Origin: JACOUT01 sp964580865
Lineage (GTDB): Bacteria > Myxococcota > UBA727 > VGSZ01
Direction: 5' to 3'
Assembly (NCBI GenBank): GCA_964580865.1
Contig: CAZONM010000282.1
Span: 1 to 8,091 of the forward strand
Length of the DNA stretch: 8,091 nucleotides
Position 1 is the first letter of the stretch; every line of letters starts with the position of its first letter. The position numbers and the translations under genes are program-made. Under the pieces are notes generated by a model that saw nothing but the letters and a program-made list of their open reading frames with translations, searched no databases and had not been told where the DNA came from. This document shows positions 1 to 6,212 of the stretch, in pieces.

Positions 1-1
1 C

Positions 2-352
2 GCCGCCACCAGCACCGACGACGAGGACGGCGAGGCGGCCGCGCAGGCCCAGGCGCCCGCCGCGCCGGCCAAGGCGCCGGGCAAGGCCGGCAAGGCCCCG
101 CCTTCCATGCCGCCCAAGGCCGCCCCGCCCACCAAGGCACCGGCCGCCGCCAAGGCCGCCACGGGGAAACCGGCGGGCAAGCCCGTCGCCGCGTCGGGCA
201 AGGCCGCCAACCCCATCGACGACCCGAACGGCTACATCAAGGCGAACTTTCAGGCCATGTCGAACCGCGAGCTCGCGCGCCTCACGGGCCTGTCGGAGCA
301 CACCATTCGCCGCAAGCTCGGCGAGTGGGGCCTGAAGCGAAAGAAGGACTGA
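2..352 (+). CDS. Partial (3' end): Lys/Ala/Pro-rich protein with C-terminal helix-turn-helix
   Basis: Only the last 116 codons are visible. The frame is open from base 2, with no stop upstream of the Met codon at 107, so the true start lies outside the window. The visible N-terminal part begins with a short acidic stretch (TDDEDGE), followed by about 60 residues of low complexity made almost only of Ala, Lys, Pro and Gly. This recalls histone H1-like bacterial tails. The last 47 residues look folded: NPIDDPNGYIKANF, then SNRELARLTGLSEHTIRRKL, a good helix-turn-helix (helix RELARLTG, turn LS, recognition helix EHTIRRKLGEW), ending in a basic KRKKD. A DNA-binding, possibly nucleoid-associated or regulatory role is inferred. 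The family is not recognised by name and the target is unknown. It converges on the ligase gene with a 27-bp gap. Confidence 0.75.
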   Translation, partial: AATSTDDEDGEAAAQAQAPAAPAKAPGKAGKAPPSMPPKAAPPTKAPAAAKAATGKPAGKPVAASGKAANPIDDPNGYIKANFQAMSNRELARLTGLSEHTIRRKLGEWGLKRKKD

Positions 353-373
353 CGAGGACCCGCGGCGCCAGGC

Positions 374-388
374 GCGCGGTCACCGCGC
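374..388. terminator. Small GC hairpin at the convergent gene ends (weak terminator candidate)
   Basis: GCGCGG at 374-379 pairs with CCGCGC at 383-388 around a three-base loop, TCA. That loop is exactly the complement of the ligase stop codon. It lies between two convergent genes, where a bidirectional terminator would be expected. The stem is only 6 bp and neither side has a T-run, so termination is uncertain and this may be chance in GC-rich DNA. Confidence 0.25.
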
Positions 389-1816
389 CAGGAGCTCGGC
401 GGTCTCGTCGTCGTGGAAGAACTCGACCTCCTCCCAGATGCGGGAGAGGTCTTCGTGCCATGGCCCGCGCCACAGCTCGAGCAACCGCTCGGCGAACGTC
501 TGCCCGCGCGCCACGCTGTCGACGAGGGGACGCAGAAAGCGCGTCTCGTCTCGACCCAGGCTATCCGTGCACGCGAGGCGCGCGAGCCCGCCGGCGACGA
601 TGTCGAGCAGCCGCTCGCACAGCGGCAGGATGGGCCCGCGCGCGCACTCGGCGCGATAGCCGCGCAGCACCACGTCCGCGCGCAGGCGGGTCAGCGCGTC
701 AGCGTCGAGGAACGCCAAGAGCTCGGCCGCCTGGTCGCGCGCCGTGGGGTCGTAGAGCAGGCCCTTGTGGAGCGCCGGCAGCGCGCAGATGCGGCTCCAC
801 GCGCCGCAGTCGGCGGCGCGCACCTCGAGCACGCGCTTGAGTCGCACCTCGAAGAACACGGTGGTCAGGTGATCGGCGAAGTCGCGCAGCGTGGCGCGCA
901 CGCGCTGGCCCGCCACCACGAGCCCGTCGCGCAGGAAAGTGCGAAACGACGCGCCGGCGACGTCGTGGTGCTCGCCGTCGCGCCGCACGAAGTACATGGG
1001 CACGTCGAGCACACACTCGACCCAGCGCCGATAGCCGAAGCCGGGCTCGAGCACCGCGGCGGGGAAGCCGGCGCGACGAGGGTCGGTGTCGGCCCACACG
1101 CGCTGGCGTTCGGACAAGACGCCGCTCGGGTGCCCCTCGACGAACGGGCTGTTGGCGAACAGCGCGGCCACCAGCGGCGCGGCGCGCAACGCCACCGCGA
1201 AGGAGCGCGCCATGTCGTCTTCGCTCGACCAGTCGTAGTTCGCCTGCACGGTGGCCGTGCGCTTCATCATGTCGAGCCCGCGGGCGCCCACCAGGGGCAT
1301 GTAGCGCTCCATCACCCCGTAGCGCGCCTTCGGCACCGTGGGCATGTCGCTCCAGCGCGCCGTGGGGTGAAAGCCCATGCCGATGAAGCCGATGCCGCGC
1401 GGCAGGCAGAGCCGCCGCAGCAGACCGAGGTGCCGGCCCACCTCGGCGCAGGTCTCGTGGATGGTCGCCAGCGGCGCGCCCGACAGCTCGAGCTGCCCGC
1501 CCGGCTCGAGCGTGATGGAGCCGTCGTCGCGATACAGCGCGATGACGTGCGCGCCGTCGAGCACGGGAGTCCAGCCGCCGTGGCGCCGCTCGTCGTCGTC
1601 GGCGGCGATGGCGCGCAGCAGCGCCTCGATGCCAGGGTCGCCGCTGTACGGCAGCGGCCGATGATCTGCGCGCACGAAGCCGAACTTCTCGTGCTCGGTG
1701 CCGACCCGAAAGCGCGCGCGCGGCTTCTCGGCCGACCGGAAGTACTCCACCAGCTCGTCGACGCCGCCGAGGGGAGCGCCGGGATCGTCCGCGGCGCCGG
1801 GCAAGACCGTGCTCAC
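380..1816 (-). CDS. gshA: Glutamate-cysteine ligase, plant/proteobacterial type (GCS2 family)
   Basis: Catalyses ATP-dependent joining of L-glutamate (gamma-carboxyl) to L-cysteine, the first and usually limiting step of cytosolic glutathione synthesis. The 478-residue product carries the family landmarks: GTEHEK at 39-44, EPGGQLELSG at 104-113, MMKRTATVQANYDW at about 183-196, NSPF at 222-225 and DTDP at 243-246. The length fits the plant-type family. The GTG start at 1816 is chosen because GGAGG lies six bases upstream and the protein then begins MSTVLPG. An in-frame ATG at 1852 would add 12 very basic residues (GTRRKRSRRAR), which is less family-like. Further upstream extension of the frame would run antisense into the next gene. 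The gene is divergent from the EI24-gshB pair, whose second gene does the next step of the pathway. Family assignment is firm; the choice between a gshA and an egtA-like name is not settled by sequence alone. Confidence 0.93.
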   Translation of the reverse strand: MSTVLPGAADDPGAPLGGVDELVEYFRSAEKPRARFRVGTEHEKFGFVRADHRPLPYSGDPGIEALLRAIAADDDERRHGGWTPVLDGAHVIALYRDDGSITLEPGGQLELSGAPLATIHETCAEVGRHLGLLRRLCLPRGIGFIGMGFHPTARWSDMPTVPKARYGVMERYMPLVGARGLDMMKRTATVQANYDWSSEDDMARSFAVALRAAPLVAALFANSPFVEGHPSGVLSERQRVWADTDPRRAGFPAAVLEPGFGYRRWVECVLDVPMYFVRRDGEHHDVAGASFRTFLRDGLVVAGQRVRATLRDFADHLTTVFFEVRLKRVLEVRAADCGAWSRICALPALHKGLLYDPTARDQAAELLAFLDADALTRLRADVVLRGYRAECARGPILPLCERLLDIVAGGLARLACTDSLGRDETRFLRPLVDSVARGQTFAERLLELWRGPWHEDLSRIWEEVEFFHDDETAELLAR

Positions 1817-1870
1817 GCGCGCCCTCCGAGAGCGCTTGCGCCGCGTGCCCATCCCCGGGAAGCTCCCTGC
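1817..1870. promoter_or_regulatory. Divergent spacer between glutamate-cysteine ligase and the EI24-gshB genes
   Basis: This 54-bp spacer must hold the 5' signals of both directions, unless the promoters lie inside the coding regions. Visible are the ligase Shine-Dalgarno sequence on the - strand (GGAGG, six bases before the GTG at 1816) and a small inverted repeat, GGGA-AGC-TCCC (1857-1867), just before the ATG at 1871. No convincing -35/-10 pair was found. Calling it a shared control region for both glutathione genes is inference from geometry. Confidence 0.4.
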
Positions 1871-2683
1871 ATGTCCGCCTCGCTCCCCGACGTAGCATCC
1901 GGCTCGTTCATCGACCGCGTATTGTCCGGCGCCCGCTTCGCCGCAAGCGGCGTGACCTTCACGTTGCGGCACTTCCGCGTGCTGCGGTGGGCGCTCATCC
2001 CCATGGTCATTCAGGCGGCGATCTTCGTGGGCCTGGTGGCGCTGGGCATGATGTACATCGGTGACGCCGCCCGTGCGCTCGGGCCCGAGCCCGGTCACTG
2101 GTACAGCTTCCTCGGGGGCGTGCTCGAGGTGGCGCTGGTGGTGCTGTTGCTGGTGGTGGGCGCCGTGGCGACGTTGCTCATCGGCGGCGTGGTGTGCGAC
2201 CCGTTCTACGACGGCATCTCCGAGGCGACCGAGTCGATCCTCCTGGCGCGCGACGTCGGCGAGCCGTTCACCGTGGCCGGCGTGCTCCGCGGGGTGCTGC
2301 GCGAGCTCGGCGCCACGGTGCTGCGCCTCTCGCTCTACCTCGGGGTCGCCATCCCGCTGTGGATCCTCGGGCTCACGGGCATCGGCTCGATCATCGCGGT
2401 GCCGGCGAGCCTGGCGTGGACCTGGTTCTTCGTGGCCATCGAGGCCCTGTCGCGCTCGCAGGCTCGCCACAAGCTCCCCGGCGGGCAGCGCTTCGGCGCG
2501 GTGTTTCAGCACAAGGCGCTGGCCTTGGGCTTCGGCGGCGCCGGCTGGCTGTTCGCCTACGTGCCGCTCACCGCGCCGTTCCTCATCGTGGGCGGCACGC
2601 GCATGTTCTTGGCGCTGGCGGCGCACGACCGCGTCCCCTCCACCCTGTCGCTGCCCGACAAGGCGCGGCTCAAGGGCGCCTGA
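1871..2683 (+). CDS. EI24 domain (CysZ-like) multi-pass membrane protein
   Basis: A 270-residue inner-membrane protein. After a short polar N-terminus (FTLRHFRVLRW) there are long hydrophobic stretches at about 40-65, 80-108, 150-193 and 215-250. The motif CDPFYDGISEATE at 109-121, just after the second stretch, is typical of the EI24/CysZ family, as are the spacing and length. In E. coli, CysZ mediates sulfate uptake for cysteine synthesis; many other family members have no known role. The ATG at 1871 begins MSASLPDVAS. The frame stays open upstream only as antisense to the ligase, so the longer version is discarded. The stop overlaps the gshB start as TGATG, implying translational coupling. 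Together with the neighbouring glutathione genes, this suggests a role in sulfur supply, but transport of sulfate is not shown by the sequence. Confidence 0.85.
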   Translation: MSASLPDVASGSFIDRVLSGARFAASGVTFTLRHFRVLRWALIPMVIQAAIFVGLVALGMMYIGDAARALGPEPGHWYSFLGGVLEVALVVLLLVVGAVATLLIGGVVCDPFYDGISEATESILLARDVGEPFTVAGVLRGVLRELGATVLRLSLYLGVAIPLWILGLTGIGSIIAVPASLAWTWFFVAIEALSRSQARHKLPGGQRFGAVFQHKALALGFGGAGWLFAYVPLTAPFLIVGGTRMFLALAAHDRVPSTLSLPDKARLKGA

Positions 2684-3657
2684 TGCGCTTCCTGACGGTG
2701 ATGGACCCGCTGCCCTCGGTGCGCCCGGCCACCGACACCACCTTCGCCATCCTCGAGGAGGCGCAGGCCCGCGGCCACGAGAACCTCGTGTGCGGCGTCG
2801 CCGACCTCGGCTGCGTGGGCCGCCGCGGGGTCGCGCGGGCTCGCCCGGCCACGGTGCGCCGCCCCAGCGCCACCGACGCCAACCACGCGACGCTCGGGGC
2901 CCCCGTGGAGGTGGCGCTCGACGACGTGGACGTCATCTGGATGCGCAAGGACCCGCCCGTCGACCAGGCGTACCTGTACGCCTGCCTCCTGCTCGACCGG
3001 CACGATCGCGCCCGCACCGTGGTGCTGAACGACCCCGTGGGCCTGCGCGTGGCCCACGAGAAGCTGTGGGCGCTGTTCGCCGACGAGCTCGGACCCGCCA
3101 CCGTGGTGTCGTCGCGCCCGGCCGACCTGGTCGCGTTCGTGCGCGAGCGCGGGCGCGGGGTGCTCAAGCCGCTGCACCTCATGGGCGGCGTCGGCGTCTT
3201 GGCCTTCGACGGCGACGACCAGAACCTCCGCTCCGCCGCCGACCTGCTCACGGAGGACGGCCGCCGCCCGGCGCTGGCGCAGGAGTACCTGCCGGCGGCG
3301 CGCCAGGGCGACAAGCGCGTCATGGTGCTCGACGGCGAGCCCGTGGGCGCGGTCCTGCGCGTGCCCCGCGGCGACGAGGTCCGCGCCAACCTGCACGCGG
3401 GCGCCACCGCGGTGGCCGCCGCCGTCGACGACGCCGACCGCCGGATCTGCGCCCGCATCGGCCCCGAGCTGCGGGCGCTGGGGCTGTTCCTCGTGGGCAT
3501 CGACGTGATCGGCGGCAAGCTCACCGAGGTCAACGTGACCAGCCCCACGGGCGCGCAGGAGATCGACCGCCTCGACGGTCGCCAGGGGGCGGCGCGGATC
3601 GTGGCCCAGATCGTCGACGGGGCCGAGATCAAGGCCCGGGCGCTGCGCCAGACATGA
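2683..3657 (+). CDS. gshB: Glutathione synthetase (ATP-grasp)
   Basis: Joins gamma-glutamylcysteine and glycine with ATP hydrolysis to give glutathione, the second step after the divergent ligase. The 324-residue length is close to the roughly 316 of E. coli GshB. The family order is clear: MRFLTVMDPL with DTTFAILEEA (1-26), WMRKDPPVD (86-94), a LNDP-VGLRVAHEKLW segment (115-129), the ATP-grasp lysine in VLKPL (160-164) followed by MGG (167-169), QEYLPA (200-205), GDKR (209-212), VRANLHAG (233-240), GIDVIG (272-277) and TEVNVTSPTG (281-290), with metal-binding Glu282 and Asn284. The ATG at 2683 shares its A with the preceding TGA. The next Met (2701) would delete the conserved MRFLTV strand, so it is rejected. 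Spacing puts the gene in one transcription unit with the EI24 gene. Confidence 0.95.
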   Translation: MRFLTVMDPLPSVRPATDTTFAILEEAQARGHENLVCGVADLGCVGRRGVARARPATVRRPSATDANHATLGAPVEVALDDVDVIWMRKDPPVDQAYLYACLLLDRHDRARTVVLNDPVGLRVAHEKLWALFADELGPATVVSSRPADLVAFVRERGRGVLKPLHLMGGVGVLAFDGDDQNLRSAADLLTEDGRRPALAQEYLPAARQGDKRVMVLDGEPVGAVLRVPRGDEVRANLHAGATAVAAAVDDADRRICARIGPELRALGLFLVGIDVIGGKLTEVNVTSPTGAQEIDRLDGRQGAARIVAQIVDGAEIKARALRQT

Positions 3658-3689
3658 CGAGGCCGGCGCCGTGCGCTACAGAGCCCCTA
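3654..3689 (+). promoter_or_regulatory. Candidate promoter giving a leaderless lipoprotein mRNA
   Basis: ATGACG (3654-3659, four of six matches to TTGACA) is followed after 17 bases by TACAGA (3677-3682, three of six to TATAAT). A transcript starting six to seven bases downstream would begin at the ATG at 3689, making a leaderless message. The competing reading is a GTG start at 3671 preceded eight bases upstream by CGAGG (3658-3662), expressed by read-through from gshB. The match is weak, and both readings use the same bases. Confidence 0.25.
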
Positions 3690-4885
3690 TGAGCCCGCAT
3701 CGTGCGTCCGTCCTCCTCGCCGCCCTGGTGACCGCGACCGGAGGGCTCCTCGTATCGAGCTGCCCGAACTCGGTGAACGAGGGCGAAGGTGAAGGTGAGG
3801 AGGGCGAGGGCGAGGGCGAAGGGGAAGGGGAGGGCGAGGGCGAGGGCGAAGGCGAAGGCGAAGGGGAAGGCGAGGGTGAGGGTGAGGGCGAAGGCGAGGG
3901 TGAAGGCGAAGGCGAGTGCGCCGTCGACCCGTGCGCCGGCGTGAGCCCCACCGGCACCGTCGCCTTCACCGCGCCGGGCGGCGGCCCGCCCTCGGTGAGC
4001 GTCAACGGCGGCGCGGCCATCACCGTGGGCAGCTCCACGCGCAGCCAGGTCGAGGCGGCCCTGGGGGGCGCCGGCACCAACGACGAGACGCCGTACCGCA
4101 AGCGCTACTGCGCCGCCGGCGTGACGGTGCAGTACGTCGACGCCGATCGCTCCTTCGACTCAAACGCCGGCGCTGCCACCGACGTGGTCGCGCGCGTGCT
4201 CACGCTGGCGGGGGCCGCAGCCACGTCGTCGCAGGGCAACGTGGGCGCGCCGTTCTCCGCCAGCGGCGGCGCCAGTCACGCGGCCCTCGACGGCGAGGTG
4301 GTGTTCTTCGCCGACCGCGGCCTCGAGGTGGTGGTCGACGACGCCGGCGACGTCATCGGGCTGGTGGCGTTCAAGCCCCAGACCGGCGATCGCTGGGGCC
4401 TGGCGCTCGACCTCGCCACCAACACCGGCTCCGTCGGCGGCCTCGTGGTCGAGAACGCCGACTTCGGCGACGCCACCAACACGCTCGGCAGCGCCTGGGA
4501 CGCCGATGGCATCCTCGAGGTCGACACGAGCCTCGGCAACGTCGACGTCAAGGTGCGCATCTACGCAGCCCTCGGCGTGCGCCTGGTCGGCGCGTGCCCG
4601 CTCGTGGGCGGCTGCGACGGGATCCCCGCCGAGGAGTCCATCGAGATCGTCTCTATCACCGTGTCGCCGCCGTTCCTGGGGAGAGACGGCACGCTCGGCC
4701 TCGGCTCCTCCAAGGCCGAGATCGAGGCGGTGCTCGGCGCCGGCCGCGCCCCCGACGAGAACGGGGTGGTGGTCTACGGTAACCCCGGCGGCTCGAACCC
4801 CGCCCTCGGCGTGCTCTACGTCGACGACGCCGCGTGCACCGAGCGCGCGGCGACCTTCCTGATGAACTACACGAACGACCTCTGA
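3689..4885 (+). CDS. Secreted lipoprotein with Glu/Gly repeat tract and duplicated beta-rich modules
   Basis: With the ATG at 3689 the product has 398 residues: a short basic start (MSPHRAS), a hydrophobic core and the lipobox LVSSC, with the lipidated Cys at 25. A GTG at 3671 with a fair Shine-Dalgarno would add six residues and cannot be excluded. Residues 31-76 are an almost perfect Glu-Gly alternation, probably an acidic flexible spacer from the membrane, followed by a Cys pair (77, 82). The remaining 320 residues look like extracytoplasmic beta-rich domains. A module near 111-127 (ITVGSSTRSQVEAALGG) recurs near 335-350 (LGLGSSKAEIEAVLG), each followed by a strand pattern of the GVTVQYVD or GVLYVDD kind. 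This resembles the SmpA/BLIP-like fold, but that is only pattern likeness. Function unknown. It lies 31 bp after gshB and 28 bp before the glycosyltransferase, so cotranscription is possible. Confidence 0.85.
   Translation: MSPHRASVLLAALVTATGGLLVSSCPNSVNEGEGEGEEGEGEGEGEGEGEGEGEGEGEGEGEGEGEGEGEGEGEGECAVDPCAGVSPTGTVAFTAPGGGPPSVSVNGGAAITVGSSTRSQVEAALGGAGTNDETPYRKRYCAAGVTVQYVDADRSFDSNAGAATDVVARVLTLAGAAATSSQGNVGAPFSASGGASHAALDGEVVFFADRGLEVVVDDAGDVIGLVAFKPQTGDRWGLALDLATNTGSVGGLVVENADFGDATNTLGSAWDADGILEVDTSLGNVDVKVRIYAALGVRLVGACPLVGGCDGIPAEESIEIVSITVSPPFLGRDGTLGLGSSKAEIEAVLGAGRAPDENGVVVYGNPGGSNPALGVLYVDDAACTERAATFLMNYTNDL
3779..3916 (+). repeat. In-frame Glu/Gly hexanucleotide tract
   Basis: These 138 bases encode 46 residues of alternating Glu and Gly, with one break where two Glu adjoin (residues 37-38). 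The repeating unit is GARGGN; GAG and GAA alternate irregularly, and Gly codons are GGC, GGG or GGT, so the tract is a degenerate rather than perfect minisatellite. The coding strand is almost wholly purine apart from third positions. Because the unit is six bases, gain or loss of units changes spacer length but not the reading frame. Runs of three or more G recur with short gaps, notably at 3802-3846 and 3863-3888. Confidence 0.95.
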
Positions 4886-4913
4886 ACCGCCGCGCGCCCT
4901 CCCCACTCACCGC

Positions 4914-6098
4914 GTGATCGTCCTCCTCTCCCGCCTCGCGCTCGTGCTCGCGACGCTCCTGTGCGTCGGCTGGGCCTTGGTGCTGGCGCGGGTGTGGCGC
5001 ACCATCAACGCCATGCGACGCCTGCCGTCCACGGCCGACGCCGGCGGGCCGCCCCCCACGGTCACCGCCGTGCTGGCCGCGCGCGACGAGGCGCACACCG
5101 TCGAGGCCGGCGTGCGCTCGCTCCTGGCGCAAGACGGCGTCGACATCCAGGTCATCGCCGTCGACGACAACTCCGAGGACGACACGCGCGCCATCCTCGA
5201 GCGCATCGCGGCGTCGGACCCGCGCCTGTTGGTGCTCGCGTCCGGGCGGCTGCCGCCCGGGTGGGTGGCGAAGTGCTACGCGCTCGAGCTCGGCCAGGGG
5301 CGCGCGCGCGGTGACTGGCTCCTGTTCACCGACGCCGACGTGGTGCACGGCCCCCACGCCGCCAAGAACGCGGTGGCGGCCATGGAGCGCGAGCGCCTCG
5401 ATCACCTGGCGGTGCAGCCGCGCATCGAGGCGGGCGGCCTGGCCGAGGCGCTGGTGTTGCCGCTCTTCATGTTGCTCGGTCAGCTGCGCTTCCTCGATCC
5501 CGCCGGCGCGAACCCCGACAGCCGCGTGGGCATCGGCATCGGCGCCTTCAACCTCGTGCGCGCCGACGCCTATCGGCTGCGCGGCACGCACGCGCGCATC
5601 CGCGGCTCGATGCTCGACGACCGCGCGCTCGGGCGCATGATGCGTGAGGACGGCGGGCGCGGCAGCGTGGTACGCGCGGTCGCGCAGGTGCGGCACCGCC
5701 CGTACCGCTCGGCCGCCGAGCTGTACGCGGGTATCAAGAAGTCGGCCATCGGCACCTTCGGCAACAGCGCCATGCTCACCGCCCTCATGGGCGCGGTGCT
5801 CCTGGTGGCGGCCACCGTGCCGCCGCTGCTGTTGGCGCTCGGCTTGCCGCTGTGGCTCGCCGGCCAGGCACCGTGGGTGGTGGCGCCCGCCGCGCTGGCG
5901 GCCGCGCTCCCCATGATCGGCTTGCTCAAGGCGCGCTCGGTGGTGCGCTTCGAGCCCCTGGCCGCCCTGCTCTTCCCCGTGGGCGCGCTGGTCATCGCCG
6001 CGGGCGTGCTGCATGCCGCCGTGGTGTTCGCGGTGCGGGGCACGGTCGAGTGGCGCGGCCGCAGCTACACGCGCCGCGACCTGCAAGACCCCAGCTGA
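4914..6098 (+). CDS. Membrane-anchored glycosyltransferase family 2 (HpnB/CrtQ-like)
   Basis: A 394-residue inverting GT-A glycosyltransferase. An N-terminal membrane anchor (about 2-26) precedes the catalytic domain: AARDEA (55-60), VDDNSEDDT (83-91) binding the nucleotide, PPGWVAK (114-120), the metal-binding DAD (140-142), the probable catalytic-base region MLDDRALG (233-240), and RHRPY (260-264), the position of the QXXRW-like acceptor motif. Two or three membrane segments follow (about 286-315, 318-336, 350-374), then the tail VEWRGRSYTRRD common in such enzymes. PPGWVAK and the GSMLDD block recall the hopanoid-associated HpnB and carotenoid CrtQ groups, so a lipid-linked acceptor is likely, but donor and acceptor are not determined. 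The GTG at 4914 is needed to include the anchor; no Shine-Dalgarno is evident. The stop codon lies inside the left arm of a strong hairpin. Confidence 0.88.
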   Translation: MIVLLSRLALVLATLLCVGWALVLARVWRTINAMRRLPSTADAGGPPPTVTAVLAARDEAHTVEAGVRSLLAQDGVDIQVIAVDDNSEDDTRAILERIAASDPRLLVLASGRLPPGWVAKCYALELGQGRARGDWLLFTDADVVHGPHAAKNAVAAMERERLDHLAVQPRIEAGGLAEALVLPLFMLLGQLRFLDPAGANPDSRVGIGIGAFNLVRADAYRLRGTHARIRGSMLDDRALGRMMREDGGRGSVVRAVAQVRHRPYRSAAELYAGIKKSAIGTFGNSAMLTALMGAVLLVAATVPPLLLALGLPLWLAGQAPWVVAPAALAAALPMIGLLKARSVVRFEPLAALLFPVGALVIAAGVLHAAVVFAVRGTVEWRGRSYTRRDLQDPS

Positions 6099-6130
6099 AG
6101 GGCTATCGCGAAATAGCGATAGCCCTTCAG
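6095..6130 (+). terminator. Perfect 15-bp hairpin containing the glycosyltransferase stop codon
   Basis: CTGAAGGGCTATCGC (6095-6109) is exactly complementary to GCGATAGCCCTTCAG (6116-6130), with loop GAAATA. The gene's TGA (6096-6098) lies within the left arm. Its position at the end of a four-gene run points to a terminator, or a 3'-end stabiliser. No T-run follows on either strand, so it departs from the classic intrinsic form. Confidence 0.7.
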
Positions 6131-6155
6131 GTCGCGAAGCGGAGTTGGGTGGGGG

Positions 6156-6205
6156 CCCCGCGTCCGGCTGCGCCGGCGCGGGGGAGGGTCTGCATCAGAC
6201 CCTCC
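6156..6205. repeat. Tandem pair of GC-rich hairpins (REP-like candidate)
   Basis: The first hairpin pairs CCCCGCG (6156-6162) with CGCGGGG (6177-6183), then, past one unpaired T, CCGG (6164-6167) with CCGG (6173-6176) around CTGCG. The second pairs GGAGGGTCTG (6183-6192) with CAGACCCTCC (6196-6205) around CAT. They abut, sharing base 6183. Neither has a T-run. Back-to-back stems in a convergent spacer resemble extragenic palindromic repeats, but only one copy is visible here. Confidence 0.5.
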
Positions 6206-6212
6206 AACAGAA

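Noticed and set aside
413..1870. Long + strand open frame antisense to glutamate-cysteine ligase, continuous with the EI24 frame
   Set aside because: Its translation is His/Arg/Ala-rich with no domain sense, as expected for the antisense of a GC-rich gene. EI24 homology begins at 1871.
1817..2626. - strand extension of the ligase frame upstream of its start
   Set aside because: Gln/His/Arg-rich antisense of the EI24 gene. The ligase motifs begin after the GTG at 1816, which has GGAGG in front.
2061..3692. 543-codon Arg/Ser/Pro-rich + strand open frame
   Set aside because: Off-frame shadow across the EI24 and gshB genes; no recognisable protein character.
3779..3916. CRISPR array or tandem repeat element
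   Set aside because: The repeat is a six-base coding unit with no spacers, and it lies inside a gene.
3676..4101. - strand frame encoding a long Ser-Pro repeat
   Set aside because: It is the complement of the Glu/Gly tract; the + strand frame has a signal peptide, lipobox and a full ectodomain.
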